DNA of 10,655 nt from an uncultured Eubacteriales bacterium (lineage in GTDB: Bacteria > Bacillota > Clostridia > Oscillospirales > Oscillospiraceae). Shown here one piece after another: positions 1 to 6,642 of this stretch. A model generated the notes under the pieces. The model had not been told where the DNA came from. It ran no database searches and saw only the letters and a list, made by a program, of their open reading frames with translations. The stretch lies in NCBI GenBank assembly GCA_905210385.1, contig CAJLWS010000031.1, positions 1-10,655 on the forward strand. Reading direction: 5' to 3'. The position numbers were made by a program, and so were the translations under genes. Within the stretch, counting starts at the first letter, position 1. Every line of letters begins with the position of its first letter.

Positions 1-959
<959 letters not shown>

Positions 960-981
960 ATGGATCTTCCCTCCTAAATCA

Positions 982-1000
982 GGCCGGGGATGCCCCGGCC
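982..1000 (-). promoter_or_regulatory. Perfect GC hairpin in the clpB 5' leader
   Basis: Arms GGCCGGGG (982-989) and CCCCGGCC (993-1000) are perfectly complementary around a 3-base loop. The hairpin lies in the predicted clpB leader, about 7 bases upstream of the ribosome binding site, which stays unpaired in this fold. It could stabilise the 5' end or take part in a larger temperature-sensitive fold. Function is inferred; the inverted repeat is directly seen. Confidence 0.6.
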
Positions 1001-1054
1001 CGGAACTGTTGTTTGAGTTTATTATACCCTCCCCGTAGGATTTTTCATGAACTC

Positions 1055-1083
1055 ATTGTAAACAATTAGCACTCTCATGTCAA
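1055..1083 (-). promoter_or_regulatory. clpB promoter (sigma-A type)
   Basis: Read on the minus strand, a perfect -35 TTGACA (1078-1083) is followed after exactly 17 bases by -10 TACAAT (1055-1060). Transcription would start near 1047-1048, giving a leader of roughly 88 bases. The -35 lies exactly in the 9-base spacer of the CIRCE element, so a bound repressor would block RNA polymerase directly. Confidence 0.85.
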
Positions 1084-1092
1084 GAGTGCTAA
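1066..1092. promoter_or_regulatory. CIRCE operator (HrcA binding site)
   Basis: The inverted repeat TTAGCACTC (1066-1074), 9-base spacer, GAGTGCTAA (1084-1092) matches the classical CIRCE consensus without a mismatch. HrcA repressor binds this element and releases it when the chaperonin pool is titrated by unfolded protein. It overlaps the clpB promoter, so clpB is predicted to belong to the HrcA heat-shock regulon. The hrcA gene itself is not in the window. Confidence 0.95.
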
Positions 1093-1116
1093 TTTTCTTT
1101 CTGCGGAATTTTTCCC

Positions 1117-1145
1117 GTGACACGGCGGGCAAAACGTAGTATGAT
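1117..1145 (+). promoter_or_regulatory. Probable promoter of the MATE transporter gene
   Basis: GTGACA (1117-1122) and TATGAT (1140-1145) are separated by 17 bases and lie about 66 bases upstream of the MATE start codon. The match to the sigma-A consensus is five of six in each box. A hairpin in the resulting leader (arms CCGCAAAAA at 1163-1171 and TTTTTGCGG at 1178-1186) is not followed by a T run, so it does not look like an attenuator. The -35 begins 25 bases from the CIRCE edge, so HrcA repression of this promoter is possible but not required. Confidence 0.6.
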
Positions 1146-1211
1146 AAGGGCCGCAATCTTCTCCGCAAAAACGCCGTTTTTTGCGGGTTTCCCGGAGCGT
1201 GAACCCTCCCC

Positions 1212-2594
1212 ATGACAAAAACCAAAGACCTGGGCCGGGCCCCCCTGCTGCCCCTGGTGTTCAGCCTGGCCATTCCCACCATGCTGGCCCAGTTTGTCAG
1301 CGTGCTGTACTCCATTGTGGACCGCATCTTCATCGGCAACATCCCGGAGATCGGCTCCATCGCCCTGGCCGGGGCGGGGGTGTGCGGCCCCATCGTCACC
1401 CTCATCTCCTCCTTCGCCACCCTGGTGGGGCTGGGCGGCTCCCCCCTGGTGGCCATGAAAATGGGCGCCGGAGACAAAAAGACCGCCCATCAGCTGCTGG
1501 CCAACTGCTTCGTGCTGCTGGCCGGCCTGTCCGTGCTGCTCACCGCCCTGTTCCTGTTGTTCCGGGAGCCGCTGCTCATGTGGTTCGGCGCCAGCCAGCA
1601 GTCCTTCCCCTACGCCAACACCTACCTCACCATCTACACCGCCGGCTCCTTCTTCGCCATGATGGCCACGGGAATGAACAGCTTTCTCATCTGTCAGGGC
1701 TATTCGGGGCTGAGCATGGGGACCGTGGCCCTGGGCGCGGTGCTGAATATCATCCTGGACCCCATCTTCATCTTCGTCTTTGACCTGGGGGTGGCGGGCG
1801 CGGCCTGGGCCACCGTGCTGTCCCAGATGGCCTCCTGTGTGTTTGTGCTGGCCATGCTCCGGCGCAGGAGCATCCCCATCCGGCTGGAGCGGGACCAGCT
1901 CTCCCCCGCCCTGATGCGCGGCGTACTCAGCTTCGGCCTGACCCCCTTTCTCACCATCTCCCTGGACAGCGTCATTCTCATCCTGCTCAACGCGGTGCTC
2001 CAGCGCCAGGGCGGGGCGCTGGGAGACATGCTGGTGAGCTGCAACACCATTGTGCAAAGCTACATGCTCCTCATCACCATGCCCATGGGGGGCATCACCG
2101 GAGGCTGCCAGCCCATCGCCAGCTATAACTACGGCGCCGGCAACACCCTGCGCATCCGCAGGGGCATCCGGTATGTGGCCCTGCTGTGCCTGGCCTTCAC
2201 CGGGGTGATGACCCTGTGTACCTTCACCCTGTCCCCCCTCTTTGTCCGGCTGTTCACCCAGGACGGGGAGCTGGCGGCCCTGGCGGTGCGGTACATCCGG
2301 CGCTTCTGCCTGTGCGCCATCCCCCTGGCCCTGCAGTATACCGCGGTGGACATGTCCACCGCCCTGGGCCGCATCCGCCTGGCCCTGTTCTGCTCGGTGA
2401 ACCGGAAGGCCTGGTTCACCGTGCTCATCTTTGTCCTCCCCGCGGCGCTGGGGGCGGCGGACGCCGCCTTCTGGGCGGAGCCCATTGTGGATCTGGGCTG
2501 CGCCATCCTCACCAGCCTGCTGGTCTATACCACCTTGCCGGGATTTCTCCGCCATCGGGAGGTACACGCCGGGGGCCCCCAGCATCCCGCCTGA
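1212..2594 (+). CDS. MATE family multidrug/Na+ (H+) antiporter
   Basis: A 460-residue inner-membrane exporter of the multidrug and toxic compound extrusion family, closest in look to the MepA/DinF-type proteins of Firmicutes; such proteins export cationic compounds by Na+ or H+ exchange. The length fits the family (about 440-470) and twelve membrane helices are expected. N-half landmarks are VLYSIVDRIFIG at 31-42, with the helix-1 Asp37, and LNIILDPIFI at 178-187. The C-half shows MPMGGITGGCQPIASYNYGA at 290-309, the family's characteristic glycine/QP/YNYGA segment. An in-frame TGA at 1200-1202 and no other start codon before 1212 fix the start. The ribosome binding site is weak (GGAG at 1194-1197, 14 bases away). 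The gene is divergent from clpB and convergent with the glycosyltransferase, so it is probably monocistronic. The C-terminal ten residues are Pro/Gly/His-rich and probably a free tail. The substrate cannot be read from the sequence. Confidence 0.93.
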   Translation: MTKTKDLGRAPLLPLVFSLAIPTMLAQFVSVLYSIVDRIFIGNIPEIGSIALAGAGVCGPIVTLISSFATLVGLGGSPLVAMKMGAGDKKTAHQLLANCFVLLAGLSVLLTALFLLFREPLLMWFGASQQSFPYANTYLTIYTAGSFFAMMATGMNSFLICQGYSGLSMGTVALGAVLNIILDPIFIFVFDLGVAGAAWATVLSQMASCVFVLAMLRRRSIPIRLERDQLSPALMRGVLSFGLTPFLTISLDSVILILLNAVLQRQGGALGDMLVSCNTIVQSYMLLITMPMGGITGGCQPIASYNYGAGNTLRIRRGIRYVALLCLAFTGVMTLCTFTLSPLFVRLFTQDGELAALAVRYIRRFCLCAIPLALQYTAVDMSTALGRIRLALFCSVNRKAWFTVLIFVLPAALGAADAAFWAEPIVDLGCAILTSLLVYTTLPGFLRHREVHAGGPQHPA

Positions 2595-2612
2595 GCCGCC
2601 GCCCGCCAACAA

Positions 2613-2650
2613 AGCAAGCCCCAGGACCGCTCACGGCCCTGGGGCTTGCT
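2613..2650. terminator. Bidirectional hairpin terminator between convergent genes
   Basis: A 13-base perfect stem, AGCAAGCCCCAGG (2613-2625) with CCTGGGGCTTGCT (2638-2650), has a 12-base loop that can itself form CCG/CGG. It starts 18 bases after the MATE stop and directly abuts the glycosyltransferase stop codon (2652-2654). Neither flank carries a classical long T tract (CCTATTCTCT on plus, TTTGTTGG on minus), so efficiency is uncertain, but position and stability fit a shared terminator. Confidence 0.8.
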
Positions 2651-2651
2651 C

Positions 2652-4238
2652 CTATTCTCTCCAGGCTACCAGATAGCCCTCAAACTGCCGGGTCTGCCAG
2701 CCATCGCCGGAAAAGGCCGCCCCCTGCTCCACCGGGACCAGGTAGGCGCACCCCTCCTCCAGGGCGCCGTAGTCAATCCCGAAGACATATCGCCCAAACC
2801 CCTCCACCTCCAGAAATGCGGCGGGGTAGTTTCCGTACTCCACCGTCTCCCGGTACACCCTATGGGGCGTCTGGTCATAGAAGAGGATCTGCGAGTAGTA
2901 GACGCTGCCGTCCACATAAACCCGTGCAAACTCCTGTTCCCGGAGGAAGGCCACCGCCTCCCCCACGCCCTGGCGGAAGGCCACACCGATCTTTTCCTGA
3001 TAAGAAGTAAAATAAATACCGGCGAAGGCCAGGAAACAGCAGGTATAGGCTGCCGCTGTCAAGGGCGGCAGCCAACCCATCCGCCGGGCCCGGCGGCACA
3101 GCTCCACCATCCCATCCAATCCGGCGGTGATGAAGATCAGGGTGCACAGGTGCAGGCTGTTAGCCTTGGTGATGTTCAGGTTGGCCACCAGAAGGCTGAC
3201 GACCACCCCGCAGCCGGCCCACACCAGCACCAGAACCTGCCAGCTGTAGGTCCGGGCCCGCAGGGACTTCACTGCCCCCCGGACCAGCCTCGCCGCCCCC
3301 AGCAGCTGGAAGGGCAGGCTGAGGGGATAGAACAGGCCGAAGCCGTCCACCCCATTCCAGATCAGCCCGTCCCGCTGGAGGAAGACCACCTCCGCCAGCT
3401 CCTGCCAGGCCGCCGGGGAGAGTAGGTTGGCCAGCGACATCTCCCCGTCCCGCATGGCCGCCAGCTCAGGCACGGAGAGCCAGGGGGTCACGATCTCCCC
3501 GATCACCCCTAAGTTGACCAGCACGAACAGGATCAGGGGCAGGGCCAGCACGAACAGGATGCCCACCGCCCCCAGGAGATACCCCATCCGGAACCGCCGC
3601 CCACAGGCCAGCAGGTAGATCCCGCAGGTACATAGGGTAAGGGGGACCACCACCCAGTTGATGGCATAGGCGTACAGGGACAGGCCGTAGGCCGCGGCGC
3701 TGGCCAGCAGGAACCGGCCGTCTTCCAGTCCCCGCACCAGAAAGTAGAATCCAAACAGCAGAAAGGCAGGGGCCAGGTTGGACTCCAGCCCCCACCGGCT
3801 GAGCAGGATATGCCACGGGGAGATGGCCAGCAGTCCCAGCCCGATCAGCGCCGCGCGGCGGGAGATCATGCGTCTGAGAAGGTCATAGAGCACAGGCAGG
3901 GACAGGCAGGCGCAGAGCAGCTGGGGCAGGCGCAGGGCTGTTTCCGTGCAGCCCAGCAGCGCCAGGAAGGGGATAGCCAGGTAGCTCTCCAGGACGTTCA
4001 TCCCACTGCCCCAGGACACAAAGTAGCAGGGCCAGGGATAGCCCCAGGAGTCCACCCCGTAGGTGAGCAGGGACCAGGTCTCATAGCCCGCGAAAGCCTC
4101 GTCCTGGTTGAACCCGGCTGGGGCAGAGCCAAAGGCAGCCATCCGCACCAGGATCCCAATGGCGATCAGGCACAGGGGCACACACACCCGTACCCAGCGT
4201 TTGGACGCCAGTCCACCCCGTGTGTCCAGCTCACCCAT
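2652..4238 (-). CDS. GT-C membrane glycosyltransferase (GT39/PMT-ArnT type)
   Basis: A polytopic membrane protein of 528 residues in the dolichyl-phosphate-mannose mannosyltransferase/ArnT superfamily. These enzymes take a sugar from a polyprenyl-phosphate donor and transfer it to a protein or cell-surface glycan outside the membrane. After a first membrane helix at about 19-36 comes the motif FNQDEAF at 43-49. Its Asp46-Glu47 pair occupies the place of the catalytic acidic residue in the first outer loop of GT-C enzymes. The later segment SPWHILLSRWGLESN (140-154) is also typical. About ten hydrophobic helices follow, then an extracytoplasmic C-terminal domain of roughly 115 residues rich in aromatics. 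Start: I chose the ATG at 4238, which overlaps the end of the upstream regulator gene by 8 bases (ATGGGTGA), suggesting translational coupling; a TTG at 4271 would add 11 residues but has no ribosome binding site. Donor and acceptor are unknown. Confidence 0.83.
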   Translation of the reverse strand: MGELDTRGGLASKRWVRVCVPLCLIAIGILVRMAAFGSAPAGFNQDEAFAGYETWSLLTYGVDSWGYPWPCYFVSWGSGMNVLESYLAIPFLALLGCTETALRLPQLLCACLSLPVLYDLLRRMISRRAALIGLGLLAISPWHILLSRWGLESNLAPAFLLFGFYFLVRGLEDGRFLLASAAAYGLSLYAYAINWVVVPLTLCTCGIYLLACGRRFRMGYLLGAVGILFVLALPLILFVLVNLGVIGEIVTPWLSVPELAAMRDGEMSLANLLSPAAWQELAEVVFLQRDGLIWNGVDGFGLFYPLSLPFQLLGAARLVRGAVKSLRARTYSWQVLVLVWAGCGVVVSLLVANLNITKANSLHLCTLIFITAGLDGMVELCRRARRMGWLPPLTAAAYTCCFLAFAGIYFTSYQEKIGVAFRQGVGEAVAFLREQEFARVYVDGSVYYSQILFYDQTPHRVYRETVEYGNYPAAFLEVEGFGRYVFGIDYGALEEGCAYLVPVEQGAAFSGDGWQTRQFEGYLVAWRE

Positions 4239-4662
4239 TTCCAGCGGCTTGCTTTTCTCGCTGCCGCGCAACCAGGTCGGCCAGGGTGGTGCGGTCCACC
4301 ACTTCGGACACCGCCCGGTGGATCTGCTGCCACAGCTCTACAGTGACGCATTGGCCGGAGCGTTCACAGAACTGGGCATCTGTGGCGCACTCCACCGGGG
4401 CCAGATCTCCCTCCAGGGGGCGCAGGATCTCCCCTACGGTATACTCCTCCGGACGGCGGGTGAGCAGGTATCCGCCCCCCGCACCCCGCACCGAACGCAC
4501 CAGCCCCGCTCGGGACAGAGGGGTAACGATCTGCTCCAGGTATTTATCGCTCAGTTGCTGCCGCTGGGCCACATCCTTTAGGGAGATGGGCTGCCCCTGG
4601 CCGGACAGGGCCAGGTCCACCATTAGTCGCAGGGCGTACCGCCCTTTCGTAGAAATTTTCAT
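4231..4662 (-). CDS. Rrf2/IscR-like transcriptional regulator
   Basis: A 143-residue Rrf2-family protein, the usual length. The N terminus MKISTKGRYALRLMVDLAL and the winged-helix stretch through SDKYLEQIVTPLSRAGLVRSVRGAGGGYLL (38-67) are hallmark sequences. Three cysteines, Cys92, Cys99 and Cys105, are spaced C-X6-C-X5-C, close to the C-X5-C-X5-C cluster ligands of E. coli IscR, so an Fe-S cluster is likely. By eye, the residue matching the IscR His ligand (three after the last Cys) is Val108. The start is the ATG at 4662 because GAGGTGG lies 5 bases upstream; a GTG at 4671 sits inside that ribosome binding site. No isc/suf or cysteine genes are present. Its partner is instead the overlapping glycosyltransferase gene, and the helicase is divergent. 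Rrf2 regulators commonly regulate their own operon; that is inferred here. Confidence 0.92.
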   Translation of the reverse strand: MKISTKGRYALRLMVDLALSGQGQPISLKDVAQRQQLSDKYLEQIVTPLSRAGLVRSVRGAGGGYLLTRRPEEYTVGEILRPLEGDLAPVECATDAQFCERSGQCVTVELWQQIHRAVSEVVDRTTLADLVARQREKQAAGNG

Positions 4663-4689
4663 GCCAACCACCTCGATTCTTTAATACCT

Positions 4690-4718
4690 AAAATACCACG
4701 ATATTTGTATGATTTCAA
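4690..4718 (-). promoter_or_regulatory. Promoter of the Rrf2 regulator-glycosyltransferase unit
   Basis: On the minus strand, -35 TTGAAA (4713-4718) and -10 TATTTT (4690-4695) are spaced by 17 bases and end 27 bases before the start codon. The AT-rich stretch contains AATACC twice (4683-4688 and 4692-4697 on plus), spaced 9 bases. One copy overlaps the -10 and may form part of an operator for the Rrf2 protein itself. Confidence 0.6.
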
Positions 4719-4744
4719 GGGGCGGATTTTCCCTTTGGTGGGAT

Positions 4745-4773
4745 TTGCGCTGCGACCGGAAATATGATATACT
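4745..4773 (+). promoter_or_regulatory. Promoter of the DEAD-box helicase gene, extended -10
   Basis: TTGCGC (4745-4750) is followed after 17 bases by TATACT (4768-4773). The -10 is preceded by TGA, giving the extended -10 form TGnTATACT. Transcription would begin near 4780, leaving a leader of about 40 bases with the AAGGA ribosome binding site at 4806-4810. Confidence 0.75.
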
Positions 4774-4818
4774 GAGAATACTCCTATGCCAATCCGGTTA
4801 GAGAGAAGGACAAGTACT

Positions 4819-6003
4819 ATGGAAATCAACGGCGAAGTCGTATCCGACATTTATTATTATCAGGACATGGATCTGTCCGAGGCCACCCGGAAGGCCCTGG
4901 ACAGAAAGGGTTATACCCAGGCCACTGCAATCCAGGGTGGGGCCATCCCCTACTTCATGCAGTGGCGGGACGTGGTGGCCAAGGCCCCCACCGGCACGGG
5001 CAAAACCTATGCCTTCGGCATCCCTATGGTAGAGCATGTGGATCCGGACTCCGACCAAGTGCAGGGTCTCATCCTGGCCCCCACCCGGGAGCTGGCCATC
5101 CAGATCCGGGACGAGCTGCGGGACCTGTGCGCCTTCCGGGAGGGAGTGCGGGTGGTGTGCCTGTATGGCGGCCAGCCCATCGACAAGCAGATCACCCAGC
5201 TGAAAAACCGCCCTCAGATCGTGGTGGCTACCCCGGGGCGGCTCATGGACCACATGAAGCGGCGCACCGTCAAGCTGGACAGCGTGCAGACCGTGGTGCT
5301 GGATGAGGCGGACCGGATGCTGGACATGGGCTTCATCCAGGACGTGACCCGCATCCTGGACAAGATCCCCCACCGGAAGAACCTGGGCCTGTTCTCCGCC
5401 ACCATCAGCCGGGAGGTGATGGACATCTCCTGGGTGTACCAGCGGGACCCGGTGGAGATCACCGTGCGCCCGGTGGAGGAGAACCGCCCGGACATCCAGC
5501 AGTACGCCATTGAGCTGTCCGGCCGGGAGCAGAAGCTGGACACCATGGTGGCCCTGTTAAACGCCGGGGGCTATGAGCGGGCCATCGCCTTCTGCAACAC
5601 CAAGAACATGACTGACCGGCTTTCCGGTCTTTTGCAGATGCGGGGCATCTCGTGCCAGGCCATCCACGGGGACATCCCCCAGCGCCTTCGGGAGCAGACC
5701 CTGAAGAAGTTCAAGGACGGCAAGATCCGGGTGCTGGTGGCCACCGATGTGGCCGCCCGGGGACTGGACATCGACGACGTGGACGTGGTGTTCAACTACG
5801 ACGTGCCCGACGAGCAGGAGTACTACATTCACCGCATCGGCCGCACCGGCCGGGCCAAGAAGCACGGCGTGGCCTACACCCTCATGGCCACCGTCACCGA
5901 GGCGGTGAAGATGCGGGACATCGCCCGGAATACCCGCACCCAGATCCAGCTCTTGAAGTACGACAAGGATGGGTGCCTGATGCTGGTGGACAACCCGTCC
6001 TGA
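4819..6003 (+). CDS. DEAD-box ATP-dependent RNA helicase, minimal core
   Basis: A 394-residue superfamily 2 RNA helicase that unwinds short RNA duplexes using ATP in the cytoplasm, typically in ribosome assembly, mRNA decay or cold adaptation. All motifs are visible in order: Q motif GYTQATAIQ (31-39), motif I APTGTGKT (56-63), Ia PTRELA (88-93), Ib TPGR (138-141), II DEAD (162-165), III SAT (193-195), V ARGLDI (313-318) and VI HRIGRTGR (338-345). The protein stops about 45 residues after motif VI, with no basic or RNA-binding C-terminal extension of the CshA or DbpA kind. This makes it a bare two-domain core, so substrate specificity must come from partners or the core itself. The ATG at 4819 is preferred for its AAGGA site 8 bases upstream; an in-frame ATG at 4786 would add 11 residues but lacks one. 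The stop codon is followed after 6 bases by the 6010-6600 repeat element. Confidence 0.95.
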   Translation: MEINGEVVSDIYYYQDMDLSEATRKALDRKGYTQATAIQGGAIPYFMQWRDVVAKAPTGTGKTYAFGIPMVEHVDPDSDQVQGLILAPTRELAIQIRDELRDLCAFREGVRVVCLYGGQPIDKQITQLKNRPQIVVATPGRLMDHMKRRTVKLDSVQTVVLDEADRMLDMGFIQDVTRILDKIPHRKNLGLFSATISREVMDISWVYQRDPVEITVRPVEENRPDIQQYAIELSGREQKLDTMVALLNAGGYERAIAFCNTKNMTDRLSGLLQMRGISCQAIHGDIPQRLREQTLKKFKDGKIRVLVATDVAARGLDIDDVDVVFNYDVPDEQEYYIHRIGRTGRAKKHGVAYTLMATVTEAVKMRDIARNTRTQIQLLKYDKDGCLMLVDNPS

Positions 6004-6009
6004 CCGACA

Positions 6010-6107
6010 CCGGGTCCCGTCCCGGCAGACGAGATTTCAAGGTCGTCGGGTCCCGCCCCGACAGGCGGGGTACTTTCTCTTGCACCAGAGAAAGTACCCA
6101 AAGAGCG
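6010..6107 (+). repeat. Left module of the composite element
   Basis: It contains two direct copies (6011-6033 and 6047-6069; 19 of 23 bases identical) of a unit starting CGGGTCCCG. Each copy folds as a small hairpin: 6010-6014 with 6021-6025, and 6045-6050 with 6057-6062. A 13-base perfect stem follows, 6068-6080 with 6087-6099 (core ACTTTCTCT/AGAGAAAGT, loop TGCACC), then CAAAGAGCG. The block matches the reverse complement of 6539-6599. Confidence 0.8.
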
Positions 6108-6109
6108 TG

Positions 6110-6131
6110 CATAGGGGGCGACCCCCCTATG
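6110..6131. repeat. Hairpin of G and C runs, left side
   Basis: CATAGGGGG (6110-6118) and CCCCCTATG (6123-6131) form a perfect 9-base stem with a CGAC loop. It takes the third place in the left module, corresponding in position to the larger palindrome at 6484-6538 on the right. Confidence 0.7.
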
Positions 6132-6483
6132 TCCCCCCTGTTCAGCCGAAGTGCCAGCACGGCGTTCCGGCGTCCTGGACATAACGGTGCGCCGGTGCCT
6201 TTGACGGGCTATGCCCTTCTTCCAGCCTGCTTTCGACAGACTTGCACACCCCATTGGATGCCTGGTCAGGCGGTGGGCAGGGCATGGCCGGCCGGTTCGA
6301 CCGGTAGAAGGAAGCGCCCCGGGACATTGCCAGGGCAGGCACTCCATGGGGGTGTATGACCTGACAGATACAGCCCCACACCAGGGCATAGCCCGCCGGG
6401 GGAAGCAAACAGCCGTCGATATTTGCCGCCGGAAGTAGATCGCTGCACTTTAACTGACACCCCTGTAGCCCTTAATTGGGATT

Positions 6484-6538
6484 CTTAAGGGGGGAACCCA
6501 TAAGGGCGCGGCCTTCGCCCGCGGGTTCCCCCCTTAAG
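6484..6538. repeat. Large nested palindrome, right side
   Basis: CTTAAGGGGGGAACCC (6484-6499) pairs perfectly over 16 bases with GGGTTCCCCCCTTAAG (6523-6538). Inside the 23-base loop GGGCG (6504-6508) pairs with CGCCC (6516-6520), so the whole forms a nested hairpin. No T tract follows on either strand, which argues against a simple terminator. Confidence 0.8.
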
Positions 6539-6600
6539 CGCGTCTTTGGTGACTTTCTGCGCGGGCAGAAAGTCACTCATCTGCCGGGACGAAACCCGGT
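6539..6600 (-). repeat. Right module of the composite element, inverted
   Basis: Read on the minus strand from 6600, it gives a CCGGG/CCCGG hairpin (6595-6599 with 6584-6588). It then gives a perfect 12-base stem GTGACTTTCTGC/GCAGAAAGTCAC (6565-6576 with 6549-6560, 4-base loop), then CCAAAGACGCG. The order and most bases match the left module, in opposite orientation. Confidence 0.8.
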
Positions 6601-6642
6601 AAAAACCGCCCCGCCGGGGCTTGAGATAGGAGGAAGCAACCA

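Larger units (their letters stand above)
6010..6600. repeat. Composite inverted-repeat element (about 590 bases)
   Basis: This stretch fills nearly all of the gap between the helicase stop and the ymdB leader. Its two ends carry the same module in opposite orientation: a CCGGG/CCCGG-type hairpin, then a hairpin with ACTTTCT/AGAAAGT core, then CCAAAGA, then a G-run/C-run palindrome. The left end has an additional copy of the first hairpin. I find no convincing gene: the open frames here have no good ribosome binding site and are proline-, arginine- and cysteine-rich. No obvious target duplication flanks it and no transposase is present. It may be a MITE- or REPIN-like palindromic element, or two facing copies of an intergenic repeat. 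Whether it recurs in the genome cannot be seen from this window. Confidence 0.75.

Noticed and set aside
1021..1027. GTATAAT (minus strand), a second possible -10 for clpB
   Set aside because: The matching -35 position reads CATGAA, a poor match, while the TTGACA/TACAAT pair upstream is nearly perfect.
1089..2612. Long minus-strand frame opposite the MATE gene (507 codons)
   Set aside because: Its translation is Gly/Gln/His/Glu-rich low complexity, as expected from the antisense of a GC-rich gene, and the plus strand encodes an unmistakable MATE transporter.
4239..4271. Upstream TTG start for the glycosyltransferase
   Set aside because: No ribosome binding site precedes it, and the ATG at 4238 overlaps the regulator stop in a typical coupling arrangement.
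4786..4818. Upstream ATG for the helicase
   Set aside because: It lies only about 6 bases from the predicted transcription start and has no ribosome binding site; the ATG at 4819 has AAGGA at good spacing.
5874..6438. Several open frames on both strands within the repeat element, for example 6142-6408 minus and 6211-6438 plus
   Set aside because: They lack ribosome binding sites, run through palindromes, overlap each other and are rich in Pro, Arg, Cys and Trp without any domain I recognise. They are better explained as chance frames in GC-rich repeat DNA.
6000..6610. Target-site duplication around the composite element
   Set aside because: I compared the bases outside 6010 and 6600 and saw no direct repeat longer than chance, so insertion by a duplicating transposase is not shown.
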